From assembly GCA_903822175.1 (NCBI GenBank), contig CAIJOB010000004.1:94714-158713 (forward strand): DNA of 64,000 nucleotides, given 5' to 3'. The position numbers and the translations under genes are program-made. Each line of letters opens with the position of its first letter. Within the stretch, counting starts at the first letter, position 1. Under the pieces are notes generated by a model. The model was given only the letters and a program-made list of their open reading frames with translations. It did not search any database and was not told the origin of the DNA. This DNA is from an uncultured Alphaproteobacteria bacterium (lineage in GTDB: Bacteria > Pseudomonadota > Alphaproteobacteria > Caulobacterales > Caulobacteraceae). This document shows positions 16,101 to 24,804 of the stretch, in pieces.

Positions 16101-16991
16101 CTACTTCACCGCCGCCGCCGCGATCGGCTCCATCAGGTCGTAGCCGGCCTTCAGCGGATGCACCCCGTCGCGGCTGAGCGCCGGCTTCATGCCGCCCTCC
16201 GGGGTGCTAAGCACCGGCCCATAGTCCACGAACCCCTCACCCTCAGCCTTCGCAAACCCGGCGATCCAGACGTTCAGCTCGCGGATCTGCCCCGCCGGAT
16301 GGAGGGACGGCTTCCACGAGATCACGCTGGCCGGCGGGATGGCGCCCAGGACCACCCGGATGCGGTGCGCCTTGGCGACGGCGACCATGGCCCGCAGGTT
16401 GTTCTTCAGGTCTTCCGGCCGCTCGGGGCCGTTGTTCCCCGCCACGTCGTTGGTGCCGATCAGGATGTGGACGGTCCTGGGCTTCAGCGCCACGACGTCC
16501 TGCTCGAAGCGCAGCAACAGCTGGCTGGAGGTCTGGCCGCTGATGCCCCGGTTCACCAACTGGTCGCTGAAGAACCCCGGATCGGCGGCGCCCCAAAGCT
16601 CGGTGATCGAGTCCCCTAAGAACACCACCCGCACGCCACCCTGCTTCTCCAGCCGCGCGTCGTCGGCGCGGTAGAGGCAGAGGTTGGCGAAGTCGTTCTT
16701 GGCGCTCCAGGCCGCCAGGCGGTCGCGCTCCGGCCCTTCCTTGGCGTAGGCGGCAGCGACCGCCGGGTCCGGCGCCGCGGCCCCTGCCAGCGTCGCCGCC
16801 AGCGCCTTCAGCGCCGCCGAGCGCCCGAAACTGCCGGGCGGACAGGGCTGGTCGACCATGCCAATGGCGCCTTCGATGGGCGGCAGGGCGGAGGCCGGCG
16901 GCGTCTGGGCCTGGGCGGACCCCGTCAGAACACATGCCGCGAACAGGCCGCCAAGCGCCAGCCTCGCGGCGCGGCCAAGATGTCGGGTCAT
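16101..16991 (-). CDS. Secreted SGNH/GDSL hydrolase family protein
   Basis: A 296-aa exported esterase or deacetylase. A signal peptide (ends near AQAQ) is followed by an N-terminal helical region, then the SGNH blocks: FLGDSIT with the catalytic serine near residue 128, the glycine block NRGISGQT, the GTND block with its asparagine, and the DGVHP block with the catalytic Asp/His. Likely substrates are acylated sugars or glycans. It is divergent from the YCII gene, leaving 168 bp for promoters. Confidence 0.92.
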   Translation of the reverse strand: MTRHLGRAARLALGGLFAACVLTGSAQAQTPPASALPPIEGAIGMVDQPCPPGSFGRSAALKALAATLAGAAAPDPAVAAAYAKEGPERDRLAAWSAKNDFANLCLYRADDARLEKQGGVRVVFLGDSITELWGAADPGFFSDQLVNRGISGQTSSQLLLRFEQDVVALKPRTVHILIGTNDVAGNNGPERPEDLKNNLRAMVAVAKAHRIRVVLGAIPPASVISWKPSLHPAGQIRELNVWIAGFAKAEGEGFVDYGPVLSTPEGGMKPALSRDGVHPLKAGYDLMEPIAAAAVK

Positions 16992-17085
16992 CGTCTCGCT
17001 TCCTCTGCTTTGCCGACCCTTATCGCCCGGAACCCCGTCGTCGGGCGACCGCGCGCTTCGAAAGCCGAACAAAAACGCCGACCGC

Positions 17086-17115
17086 TGTCGATTTTCCCGC
17101 CGCTCGTTCGACGTC
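17086..17115 (+). promoter_or_regulatory. ECF42-type promoter of the YCII-sigma operon
   Basis: TGTCGA, 17 bases, CGACGTC, lying 44 bp before the YCII start. This is the pattern reported for promoters recognised by ECF42 sigma factors, and such a factor is the second gene of the operon, implying autoregulation. The same promoter occurs at 5852-5881. Confidence 0.75.
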
Positions 17116-17159
17116 TTGATGAGCCCCCAAAACAGCCGGCTCAGTCAGGGAGACAGACG

Positions 17160-17585
17160 ATGCGGGTGATGGTGATCGGGAAGGCCACTGAGGCCAGCGA
17201 AGCGGGGACGCCGCCGACCATGGAGGCGTTCGAGGCGATGGAGCGGTTTATCGAGGAGTTGGCCCAGGCCGGCGTCCTGGTGGCCGGCGCGGGCCTCAAG
17301 AACTCCGCCCAAGCCAAGCGCATCGTCATCGAGGGCGACAGCCGCACGGTGATCGACGGGCCGTTCGCCGAGGCGCGCGAACTGGTCGCCGGCTTCCAGA
17401 TCTGGGAGGTCAAGGACATGGACGAGGCCATGGCCTGGGCGATGCGCAGCCCCAATCCCATGCCGGGCCGCTCCGAAATGGAGATCCGGCCGTTCATCGA
17501 GGCGCAGGATATGGCGCAAGCCCTGAACCTTGAGGGAACCCATGAGGCGCCCAGTGGCGAGCGCGGGCGGCTTGGCGTCGCCTGA
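17160..17585 (+). CDS. YCII-related (DGPF) domain protein
   Basis: A 141-aa cytoplasmic protein of the DGPF/YCII family. The family signature DGPF is present in VIDGPFAEARELVAGF, preceded by a ferredoxin-like fold (MRVMVIGKATEASEAG ... MERFIEEL). The C-terminal FIEAQDM segment matches the group linked to ECF sigma factors. Such proteins are commonly encoded next to ECF42 sigma factors; their biochemical activity is not settled. It overlaps or closely precedes the sigma gene and shares the promoter at 17086. Confidence 0.92.
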   Translation: MRVMVIGKATEASEAGTPPTMEAFEAMERFIEELAQAGVLVAGAGLKNSAQAKRIVIEGDSRTVIDGPFAEARELVAGFQIWEVKDMDEAMAWAMRSPNPMPGRSEMEIRPFIEAQDMAQALNLEGTHEAPSGERGRLGVA

Positions 17586-18945
17586 CGCCGTCGCCCGCCG
17601 GCGTCTTGTCCGCGCCGCGGCCTTGATCGAAAAAGGCAAGGTGACCGCAGCCGAGACCCCCACTCCAAGCGAGATCAGTCGGGCCATCGAGGCGACCTTT
17701 CGCATCGAGCGGGCCAGGCTGATCGCCGGCCTCGCCCGCGTGGTGCACGACGTCGACCTCGCCGAGGAGCTGGCTCAGGATGCGCTGGTCATGGCGCTGG
17801 CCGAATGGCCGAGGAGCGGCGTTCCCGCCAGGCCCGGCGCCTGGCTGATGACCGTCGCCAAGCGCCGCGCCGTCGATGCGATCCGGCGCGACAGGATGCG
17901 CGAGCGCAAGCACGAGGAGATCGCCCGGACGCTGGACGAAGCCACAGATGGCGCCGTCGAAGCGGTCGATGCGGCCATGGACGACGATCTCGGCGACGAG
18001 CTGCTGGGCCTGATCTTCACGGCCTGCCACCCGATCCTGTCGCGCGACGCCCGCGCGGCGCTCACCCTGCGGGTGGTCGGCGGCCTGACCACCGACGAGA
18101 TCGCCCGCGCCTTCCTGGCCAGCGAACCGGCGATCGCCCAGCGAATCGTCCGCGCCAAGAAAACCATCGCCAGGGCCGGCCTGGGGTTCGCGGTCCCGCG
18201 GGGCGCCGATTTGGCGGCGCGGCTGCCCTCGGTGCTGGAGGTCATCTATCTGATCTTCAACGAAGGCTATGCGGCCACCGCGGGCGACGACCTTGTCCGG
18301 CTGGACCTGTGCCTGGAGGCGCGGCGGCTGGGCCGCATGCTGGCCGCGCGGATGCCGCGGGACGCCGAAACGCTCGGCCTCCTGGCCCTGATGGAGATTC
18401 AGGCGTCGCGCCTGCGGGCGCGCACCGGGCCGGACGGCGCCTTCGTGCCGCTGACCGAGCAGGACCGCGCTCGCTGGGACCAGCTCTCGATCCGCTTGGG
18501 CCTCGACGCGCTCGCCCGCGCCGAAGCCCTCACCGGCCCGGAAGCCAGCGATTGGGGGCCCTACGTGCTGCAGGCCGCGCTCGCCGCCTGCCACGCCCGC
18601 GCGCGCCGGGCCGCCGACACCGACTGGCCGCGGATTGCCGCGCTCTACGACCAGTTGCGCGCCGTCGCGCCGTCGCCGGTGGTCGATCTCAACCGCGCCA
18701 TCGCCCACAGCATGGCGTTCGGACCCGACGCCGGCCTGCGCCTGCTGAACGAGATCGCCGGCCCAGACGCAGACACCTTGCGAAGTTACGCGCCCCTGCC
18801 GGCGGCGAGAGGCGACTTTCTGTTCCGCGCCGGCCGGCTGGCCGAGGCGCGTGCCGAGTTCCAGGCCGCCGCCGCCCTCGCCCGCAACACGCGGGAAAGG
18901 GCCTTTCTGCTCTCCCGGGCGGACGCCTGCGACGGCAGGGCCTAG
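17542..18945 (+). CDS. ECF42-family RNA polymerase sigma factor (DUF6596 type)
   Basis: A 467-aa sigma factor. Sigma region 2 (IERARLIAGLARVVHDVDLAEELAQD, then RPGAWLMTVAKRRAVD) and region 4 (LTTDEIARAFLASEPAIAQRI) are followed by a long C-terminal extension of about 280 residues with TPR-like helices and the family motif DLNRAIA. This is the ECF42 architecture, which has no anti-sigma partner; the extension is thought to control activity. The ATG at 17542 has a GAGGGA ribosome site and overlaps the YCII gene; a GTG at 17641 is a credible alternative, since homology begins near 17680. The stop shares a CTAG with rpiB. Confidence 0.93.
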   Translation: MRRPVASAGGLASPDAVARRRLVRAAALIEKGKVTAAETPTPSEISRAIEATFRIERARLIAGLARVVHDVDLAEELAQDALVMALAEWPRSGVPARPGAWLMTVAKRRAVDAIRRDRMRERKHEEIARTLDEATDGAVEAVDAAMDDDLGDELLGLIFTACHPILSRDARAALTLRVVGGLTTDEIARAFLASEPAIAQRIVRAKKTIARAGLGFAVPRGADLAARLPSVLEVIYLIFNEGYAATAGDDLVRLDLCLEARRLGRMLAARMPRDAETLGLLALMEIQASRLRARTGPDGAFVPLTEQDRARWDQLSIRLGLDALARAEALTGPEASDWGPYVLQAALAACHARARRAADTDWPRIAALYDQLRAVAPSPVVDLNRAIAHSMAFGPDAGLRLLNEIAGPDADTLRSYAPLPAARGDFLFRAGRLAEARAEFQAAAALARNTRERAFLLSRADACDGRA

Positions 18946-19391
18946 CCCTCCAGCGCCCCGATCATCGCCACCCGCGCCACATGCCGGCCACCGTCGAACG
19001 GGGCGGCCAGGAACGCGTCGACGATATCGAGCGCCAAGCCCTCAGCCACCACACGCGCGCCGATCGCCAGCATGTTGGCGTCGTTGTGCTGGCGGATCAT
19101 CCGGGCCGAGAAGGTGTCGGCGCAGACCCCGCAACGGATGCCCTTCACCTTATTCGCCGCCATCATGATCCCCTGGCCGGTGCCGCACAGAACGATGCCA
19201 AACCGGCAATCGCCCGAGGCGACGAGCCGCGCCGCCGCCGCGCCCTGCTCAGGATAGGATGTGCTTTCCGGCGTCGTTGGCCCGATGTCGACCGCCGCCC
19301 AGCCCTGCGCCTCGACGTGAGCGGCGATCGCCTGGCGCAGCGCAATGGCGCTGTGGTCGCTGGAAAGCACGATGCGGTTGCCGGCGGTCAT
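18942..19391 (-). CDS. rpiB: Ribose-5-phosphate isomerase B
   Basis: A 149-aa RpiB/LacAB-family enzyme interconverting ribose 5-phosphate and ribulose 5-phosphate. The active-site cysteine lies in GIVLCGTGQGI (near residue 69), the phosphate-binding SSDHSA is at the start, and the anion-hole/histidine region reads ARMIRQHNDANMLAIGARV. The ATG at 19391 fits the family length; codons upstream are not conserved-looking. It converges on the sigma gene, with the two stops overlapping. Confidence 0.94.
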   Translation of the reverse strand: MTAGNRIVLSSDHSAIALRQAIAAHVEAQGWAAVDIGPTTPESTSYPEQGAAAARLVASGDCRFGIVLCGTGQGIMMAANKVKGIRCGVCADTFSARMIRQHNDANMLAIGARVVAEGLALDIVDAFLAAPFDGGRHVARVAMIGALEG

Positions 19392-19537
19392 GGAGAGGTC
19401 GTCCCGTTTCCCAAGGCCTGGCTCTTGATAGTTGATCTGCCGCGCAGGCGGTAGCGGCCCCGGCCAAGGGTGCAAGGCGGACATGACAACGCCGCCGATC
19501 CCTAGGACCGGCGGCGCGCCAAAATCAACCGTGATGC

Positions 19538-20107
19538 TTAGGCCGCGATCATCCGGCGGCGGCGCAGGGCCGCGCCGGCCGCGCCGAAGCCCAGGATCAT
19601 CAGGGTCCAGGCCGCCGGCTCGGGAACCGCGCCAGCCAATCGCGGACTTTCAGCGCCCGTGCCGACCCGGAAGGTGATCGGCTGGCCGTTCTGCGGATAG
19701 CCGACATTGTCGACCATGAACGAGAGCGCGTTGTTGGTGTTGTTCCAGGCGAACAGGTTCCACTGGCCCAGGGCCGTCGTCGTGTAGGACGACCCGCCGA
19801 AGGTGAAGTAGGAGCCGCCCACCGTCGGATCGAAGAACAGGTTGTCCGCACCTGCCCAGTTGGAGATGCCGGTGATGTTGCTGTGCAACGCGCCCACGGT
19901 CTGAACGCCGGTGATGTCGGTGATCTGCACCGCGCCGCTGGGCTGCACCACGCCATCGGTGACCAACTGGCCGGTGGCCGAATTGCCGATGCCGTCGTTC
20001 CAGGTGAAATTGAAGTATTCGGAAGCCTGGGCCGCGGAGCCCGCGCTCGCCGCAAGGCTGAGCATCACCGCGCCGGCCAGAAGAAGCTTGCTCATTTTCA
20101 TCTGCAT
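19538..20107 (-). CDS. PEPxxWA-CTERM sorting domain protein (second of three)
   Basis: A 189-aa exported protein: signal peptide (MSKLLLAGAVMLSLAASAGS, cut near AQA), a compact beta-rich domain with FTWNDGIGNSATGQLVTDG (a pattern seen in many PEP-CTERM proteins), and the tail VPEPAAWTLMILGFGAAGAA followed by RRRR. It is expected to be processed by an exosortase and shown at the cell surface. An ATG two codons in is also usable. A sigma-54-like promoter lies 42 bp upstream. Confidence 0.88.
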   Translation of the reverse strand: MQMKMSKLLLAGAVMLSLAASAGSAAQASEYFNFTWNDGIGNSATGQLVTDGVVQPSGAVQITDITGVQTVGALHSNITGISNWAGADNLFFDPTVGGSYFTFGGSSYTTTALGQWNLFAWNNTNNALSFMVDNVGYPQNGQPITFRVGTGAESPRLAGAVPEPAAWTLMILGFGAAGAALRRRRMIAA

Positions 20108-20147
20108 TACCCGTAAAAGTACAGTCTCAAGATCTTACAGCCGTTGC

Positions 20148-20164
20148 TGCAAGCGGCAAGCCAA
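20148..20164 (-). promoter_or_regulatory. Sigma-54-like promoter of the second PEP-CTERM gene
   Basis: Read on the minus strand the site is TTGGCTTGCCGCTTGCA, with GG and GC exactly ten bases apart and TTGCA at the -12 side, close to the sigma-54 consensus TTGGCACG-N4-TTGCW (mismatches at two of the central positions). The GC element lies about 42 bp before the start codon, a suitable distance. Confidence 0.45.
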
Positions 20165-20199
20165 TTTGCCCGGATTTGCCTTAAGCTGTTCAATTTGCC
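20163..20199. repeat. Three phased AATTTGCC repeats upstream of the PEP-CTERM promoter
   Basis: AATTTGCC (20163-20170), GATTTGCC (20173-20180) and AATTTGCC (20192-20199) are direct repeats spaced 10 and 19 bp, about one and two helical turns. They lie immediately upstream of the sigma-54-like site and may bind an activator or other regulator. Confidence 0.45.
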
Positions 20200-20257
20200 G
20201 CAGAATTTCCCCTAGAAGGCGAAAAACTTATACTAAATCTATATTATCGACGGCCGA

Positions 20258-21763
20258 TCAGGCGGCCACCTTCGCCTTCGCCCCCACCGGGTTGCTGAAC
20301 TCCAACACCCCGTCCGCCAGCTTCGCGTAGCGCAGGCTCATCAGGTCGAGCGCGTAGTTCTGGTGCAGCTTCCACGGCGCCTTGGACCCCTGCTTGGGGA
20401 ACGCCGCCATGGCGCGCTGGACGTAGCCGGAGGAGAAATCCAGCCACGGCTCGTGCTCGATATTGGGGTCGTCGTTGCGCGGGGTGACTTGCCGCATCCC
20501 CGTCCGCGTCATCTGGTTCAGCACGCGGCAGACGTACTCGCACGTCAGGTCGGCCTTCAGGGTCCAGGAGGCGTTGGTGTAGCCGAACACGGTCGCCAGG
20601 TTCGGGATGTCCTCGTACATCATGCCCTTGTACGCGAGCGTCCGGCTCGGATCGACGGCGCGGCCATCGACGCTTAAGCGAAGACCGTTCAGCACCTGCA
20701 GGCGCAGGCCCGTGGCGCTGACCACGATGTCGGCGGCCAGCTCGGCGCCGGACGCCAGCTTGATCCCCGTCTCGGTGAAGCTCTCGATTCCGTCGGTGAC
20801 GACGCTGGCCTTCTCGGCCTTGATCGCCTCGAAGAGGTCGGCGTCGGGCACCAGGCACAGGCGCTGGTCCCAGGGGTTGTAGGTCGGCGTAAAGTGCTTG
20901 CCGACGTCGTAGTCGGGGCCAAGCTCGGCGCGCACCATGCCGATGATGTTCTGCTTCACCTGCTCGGGCTTGTTGCGGGCCATGCGGAAGAACAGCATGC
21001 CCAGCAGGACGTTGCGCCAGCGGATCAGGTTGTAGGCCAGCATGGCCGGCAGCGCCTTGCGCAGCCGGTTGGCCATGGCGTCCTCGGCGGGGCGCGACAC
21101 CACATAGGTCGGCGACCGCTGCAGCATGGTGACGTGCGCCGCCGTCGCCGCCATGGCCGGCACCAGGGTCACCGCCGTCGCGCCCGAGCCGATCACCACC
21201 ACCTGCTTGCCGGCGTAGTCGAGACCCTCCGGCCAGTGCTGCGGATGGACGAAGGCGCCCTTGAACCGCTCGCGGCCGGGGAACTCCGGCGTGTAGCCAC
21301 CTTCGTAATTGTAGTAGCCGCCGCAGAGCATCAGGAAGCCGCAGGTCAGGGTGACGGCTTGGCCGTCCGTCCGCTGCGCCGTCACGGTCCAGGCCGCGGC
21401 CTCGCTGGACCAGGCGGCCGACGTGACCTGATGGCCGTAGCGGATCTTCTGGTCGATGCCGAAGTCCTGCGCGGTCTCGCGGACGTACTTCAGGATCGAG
21501 GGACCATCGGCGATCGCCTTGGCCTCGGTCCACGGCTTGAAGGCGTAGCCCAGGGTGTACATGTCGCTGTCGGAGCGGATGCCCGGATAGCGGAACAGGT
21601 CCCAGGTCCCGCCGATCGCCTCACGCCCCTCAAGGATCGCGTAAGTGCGCTTAGGCGTCTTGTCCTGCAGGTGCCACCCGGCCCCGATACCGGAGAGCCC
21701 CGCACCCACGATCAACACGTCGAAGTGCTCGCGCTGCCCCTTGCCCGCCGATCCGTCCGCCAT
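20258..21763 (-). CDS. Flavin-containing (Baeyer-Villiger type) monooxygenase
   Basis: A 501-aa FAD/NADPH monooxygenase. The FAD Rossmann motif GAGLSGIG is near residue 20, with the substrate/NADPH linker matching the Baeyer-Villiger fingerprint FxGxxxHxxxW (FKGAFVHPQHW, residues 167-177). A second dinucleotide motif GSGATAVTL binds NADPH. The family inserts oxygen into ketones or oxidises heteroatoms; the substrate is unknown. No neighbouring catabolic gene helps. It is divergent from the small gene at 21903, and the shared region contains a GTGATCAC palindrome at 21799-21806. Confidence 0.92.
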   Translation of the reverse strand: MADGSAGKGQREHFDVLIVGAGLSGIGAGWHLQDKTPKRTYAILEGREAIGGTWDLFRYPGIRSDSDMYTLGYAFKPWTEAKAIADGPSILKYVRETAQDFGIDQKIRYGHQVTSAAWSSEAAAWTVTAQRTDGQAVTLTCGFLMLCGGYYNYEGGYTPEFPGRERFKGAFVHPQHWPEGLDYAGKQVVVIGSGATAVTLVPAMAATAAHVTMLQRSPTYVVSRPAEDAMANRLRKALPAMLAYNLIRWRNVLLGMLFFRMARNKPEQVKQNIIGMVRAELGPDYDVGKHFTPTYNPWDQRLCLVPDADLFEAIKAEKASVVTDGIESFTETGIKLASGAELAADIVVSATGLRLQVLNGLRLSVDGRAVDPSRTLAYKGMMYEDIPNLATVFGYTNASWTLKADLTCEYVCRVLNQMTRTGMRQVTPRNDDPNIEHEPWLDFSSGYVQRAMAAFPKQGSKAPWKLHQNYALDLMSLRYAKLADGVLEFSNPVGAKAKVAA

Positions 21764-21902
21764 GGTGTTCGAAGTCCTGCGCCACCTTCAGGTGAACAGT
21801 GATCACATGAATATCGGACGCGCGCCAGGGTGGCGGAGCGTCGCTGTAGGTTCGTGACTTCCGGCGTGATGTTGTGACAGGCTCGCGCGACGCGGGGGCG
21901 GC

Positions 21903-22436
21903 ATGACACTCGAACAGGTTTCCTATCTCAGCCAGACGGTGGCGGCGGGCGCCGTCGTGGTCTCGATCGTTTATCTGGCCATCCAGATCCGGCAGAGCGA
22001 GCGCAGCCAGCGTGTGATGATCCAGCAGGTGCGCACCGACCGGGGCATGACCTTGGCGGCCTCGATGGAGACGCCGGATCACGCCGCCATTTGGGCGAAA
22101 GTGACCGCCGACAACCCCGACCTCAGCGCCGAGGAGGTGGCCGTCCTGACCCCGTTCCTGCGCCGCTGGGCGCTGATCCTGTTGGACGCGAAAGCCCATC
22201 ACACCATGTCGCTGTTGAGCGACGAAGCATTCGAACGCACCTGCGCCGGCGCGCGCTGGGGCTTTTCGTTCCCGATATCGCGGGCCGTCTGGACGACAAC
22301 CGTGCGCCGGACCTTCCCTCAGGACGATGCGGCGATGTTCGAAGCCCTTGTTGTGAACGGCGTGCCGCTGTCCGAGGGCGCGGACGACGCGGCCCGCGTC
22401 CTCGCGGCGCGAAAGGCGCTGCTGGCCGGCGCGTGA
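21903..22436 (+). CDS. Hypothetical membrane-anchored protein
   Basis: A 177-aa protein with one N-terminal hydrophobic helix (about residues 10-28, QTVAAGAVVVSIVYLAIQI) followed by a soluble helical domain. The opening, a helix running straight into IRQSERSQ, is shared by many uncharacterised bacterial proteins with a single N-terminal anchor. The function is unknown. It precedes tipF by 79 bp on the same strand, so co-transcription is possible. Confidence 0.75.
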   Translation: MTLEQVSYLSQTVAAGAVVVSIVYLAIQIRQSERSQRVMIQQVRTDRGMTLAASMETPDHAAIWAKVTADNPDLSAEEVAVLTPFLRRWALILLDAKAHHTMSLLSDEAFERTCAGARWGFSFPISRAVWTTTVRRTFPQDDAAMFEALVVNGVPLSEGADDAARVLAARKALLAGA

Positions 22437-22515
22437 CGCCGCAGCCCCGTTAATTCCTTCGACTTCAAGGGATTCCACACCCGATGCTCACCGCAGTGAT
22501 TCGGATGGCGGGACC

Positions 22516-23781
22516 ATGCGGCGCCTGACCCTGGGCCTTCTCTGCGCGACCTACCTCTGCCTGTCGCTGATCGTCTCGCTGACGCTGTGGCGGAACGGGG
22601 GCGGCTGGGGCGCGGGCGTGGCTGCCCTGGTGGGCGGTCTTGGCCTCTGCTTCGCCTTCCACGGCCTGATCGAGCGCGCGCTGGAGACCGGCGCCATCAA
22701 GGGCGACGTGGAGAACCTGCGTGAAGCCCACCAGATCCTCTTGGGTCAGGTCGAAGCCCTGGACACCCGGGTCGCCGAAATCTTCGACGCCGCGGTGCAG
22801 GACGCCACCCGCTCCGACGCGCTGATCGACGAGGTCCACATGCTGGAGGATCTGGTCGACCAGATGCGCCGCCGGCTGGACGAGCACGGCGACGCACCTG
22901 CCTTCCCCGCGCACCTGGGCGGCGACGCGCGCCATACGCCGGCCCTCCTCGACACCGTGCGCGAGGCCCTGACCGAGAACCGCGTCGACCTCTATCTGCA
23001 GCCGATCGTGGCTCTGCCGCAGCGCAAGACCCAGTTCTACGAGAGCTTCTCACGCCTGCGCGACGAGAGCGGCCGGGTGATGATGCCGGCCGAATACCTG
23101 ACCGTGGCCGAGCCCGGCGGCCTGATCACCGCCATCGACAACCTCTTGCTGTTCCGCTGCGTGCAGATCGTGCGGCGCCTCGCCAAGCAGGACCGCAAGA
23201 TCGGAATCTTCTGCAACGTCTCGATGGCCAGCCTCGCCGACGAAAGCTTCTTCCCGCAGTTCCTCGACCTGCTCACCGCCAACCGCGACCTGGCCGGCGC
23301 GCTGATTTTCGAGTTCGGTCAGGCGGCCTTCGACGCCCGCGGCTCAGTGGAAGCCCGAAGCATGGGCAAGCTCGCCGACCTCGGCTTCCGCTTCAGCCTG
23401 GACAAGGTCACCGACCTCGACCTCGACCTGCAGGACCTGTCGCGCGCCGACGTGAAGTTCCTGAAGATCGCAGCCCCGGTGCTGCTGGAAGAGCTGACCG
23501 AGGTCGATGGCCGTCTGGTGCTGCGCTCGATCCCCGACCTCGCCGCCGAGGATTTCACCACGCTTACCCGCCGCTACGGCGTCGAGGTGATCGCCGAGAA
23601 GATCGAGGCCGAGCGCCAGGTGGTCGACGTGCTCGAACTCAACATCGGCTTTGGCCAGGGCCACCTGTTCGGCGAGCCCCGCGCCATCAAGGAAGCCGTC
23701 CTCACCGAAGCCGGCCCGCCGCCCACCCTGGTGCGGCCCCAGTTCCGCGACACGCTCCAGAAGCGCGCAGCGTTCGGCTAG
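22516..23781 (+). CDS. tipF: TipF-like EAL-domain protein (flagellar placement/assembly)
   Basis: A 421-aa inner-membrane protein. Two membrane helices lie in the first ~50 residues, a coiled coil at about 60-125, and an EAL domain at about 145-395. The catalytic EAL motif is altered to ESF (residues 176-178, in QFYESFSRLRD), and other metal ligands look weak, so it is expected to bind rather than cleave cyclic di-GMP. This layout matches Caulobacter TipF, a cyclic di-GMP receptor for flagellar pole assembly. No flagellar genes are nearby, so the name rests on architecture. Confidence 0.85.
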   Translation: MRRLTLGLLCATYLCLSLIVSLTLWRNGGGWGAGVAALVGGLGLCFAFHGLIERALETGAIKGDVENLREAHQILLGQVEALDTRVAEIFDAAVQDATRSDALIDEVHMLEDLVDQMRRRLDEHGDAPAFPAHLGGDARHTPALLDTVREALTENRVDLYLQPIVALPQRKTQFYESFSRLRDESGRVMMPAEYLTVAEPGGLITAIDNLLLFRCVQIVRRLAKQDRKIGIFCNVSMASLADESFFPQFLDLLTANRDLAGALIFEFGQAAFDARGSVEARSMGKLADLGFRFSLDKVTDLDLDLQDLSRADVKFLKIAAPVLLEELTEVDGRLVLRSIPDLAAEDFTTLTRRYGVEVIAEKIEAERQVVDVLELNIGFGQGHLFGEPRAIKEAVLTEAGPPPTLVRPQFRDTLQKRAAFG

Positions 23782-23800
23782 CCGACGCTCTCTCCGCCCA

Positions 23801-23833
23801 AACGAAAACGCCGCCGGCTCATCACCGGCGGCG
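23801..23833 (-). terminator. Terminator of the third PEP-CTERM gene
   Basis: Read leftward, the perfect stem CGCCGCCGG/CCGGCGGCG with a 7-base loop is followed by TTTTCGTTT, 28 bp after the stop of the minus-strand gene. It may also stop transcription from tipF, though without a T tract on that side. Confidence 0.7.
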
Positions 23834-23860
23834 CGTCCGTGGTCGTTCGGTCGTGAGCCC

Positions 23861-24631
23861 TCAGGCGAAGGCGCGCCGACGCAGCGAGCGCAGGGTGACG
23901 CCCAGGCCGCCGAAGCCCACCAGCATCAGAGCCCAGGCCGCGGGTTCGGGCGCCGCGCTGCCGATCGTCGAATTGGCGACGATGTTCAACTGGCCGCCGT
24001 CGGCGCTCGCGTCGGTGCCGGTGATCTGCCAGTCGAACTGCCCGCTCATGGCGCCGGAATAGTTGCCCGAAGGACCGTTCCAGAACACGTTGGGATTGCC
24101 GTCCAGGGTGATCGTGTAGCTGTTGCCGGCGAACAGATCGCCGCTGAAGGTCCCCGTTCCTGTGGGGTCATTGATATCCTGGATGCCGCCGCCCGTGCCG
24201 CCGCAGGAGCAATTGATGTTCCAGCCCCACAACCCGAAGGTGCTGCCGGTCGCAAGCACGCTGTAGCCGACCGTGATCTGGCCATCGTCGGTCGCGGTGA
24301 AGCTGTAGGACCAGTCGGACCCGCCGCGGTTCTGCGTAAGGTCGGACTCCGACACATTGTTGAAGACCGCGAAGTCCCAACCATAGTTGGTGAAGGTCAC
24401 GCTGCCGCTGGTGGCCGAGTTCCAGGTGGCCGAGGCGCTGCCGTGGGTGTCCAGGGTGTCGGTCCCGAGCGTGGCGAAGGCGTCCGCGCTGGCGTTCAGC
24501 GTCGTGGGCGTTCCGCTCCAGGACTGGTTGCTCACCTGGCTCACCGTGACGGGGCCGGCCGCCGCGGCCGCCGCGGCCGTGAGCGCCGCCGCCGCGAAAA
24601 CGATGCTCGCGGCCAAGATTTTCAGATTCAT
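23861..24631 (-). CDS. PEPxxWA-CTERM sorting domain protein (third of three)
   Basis: A 256-aa exported protein. The signal peptide (MNLKILAASIVFAAAALTAA) precedes a low-complexity beta-rich region with repeated Gly, Ser, Thr and Asn residues, a CSCGG pair of cysteines, and the tail PEPAAWALMLVGFGGLGV followed by RSLRRR. It is expected to be displayed on the cell surface after exosortase-type processing. The chosen ATG has a ribosome site; the reading frame is open well upstream but without signal-like residues. Confidence 0.88.
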   Translation of the reverse strand: MNLKILAASIVFAAAALTAAAAAAAGPVTVSQVSNQSWSGTPTTLNASADAFATLGTDTLDTHGSASATWNSATSGSVTFTNYGWDFAVFNNVSESDLTQNRGGSDWSYSFTATDDGQITVGYSVLATGSTFGLWGWNINCSCGGTGGGIQDINDPTGTGTFSGDLFAGNSYTITLDGNPNVFWNGPSGNYSGAMSGQFDWQITGTDASADGGQLNIVANSTIGSAAPEPAAWALMLVGFGGLGVTLRSLRRRAFA

Positions 24632-24804
24632 TTCAATCACACCCACTTCTCTGGGAACGCGCGTCGCGCGCCTCAGACGCACCGGGGGACTTCCCGACGG
24701 AGGCGACCTAATCAGGGCGGTGAAATCGGCGCATGGTGCATATGAGCCATGTGGGCGGACAAACTTCATTGACCGGCCGGGAGCCCGCCGCTACCCGCGC
24801 CCTC

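Noticed and set aside
21799..21806. GTGATCAC palindrome as an operator for the monooxygenase gene
   Set aside because: An isolated 8-bp palindrome is too short to call, and no second copy is nearby; it is mentioned only in the gene entry.
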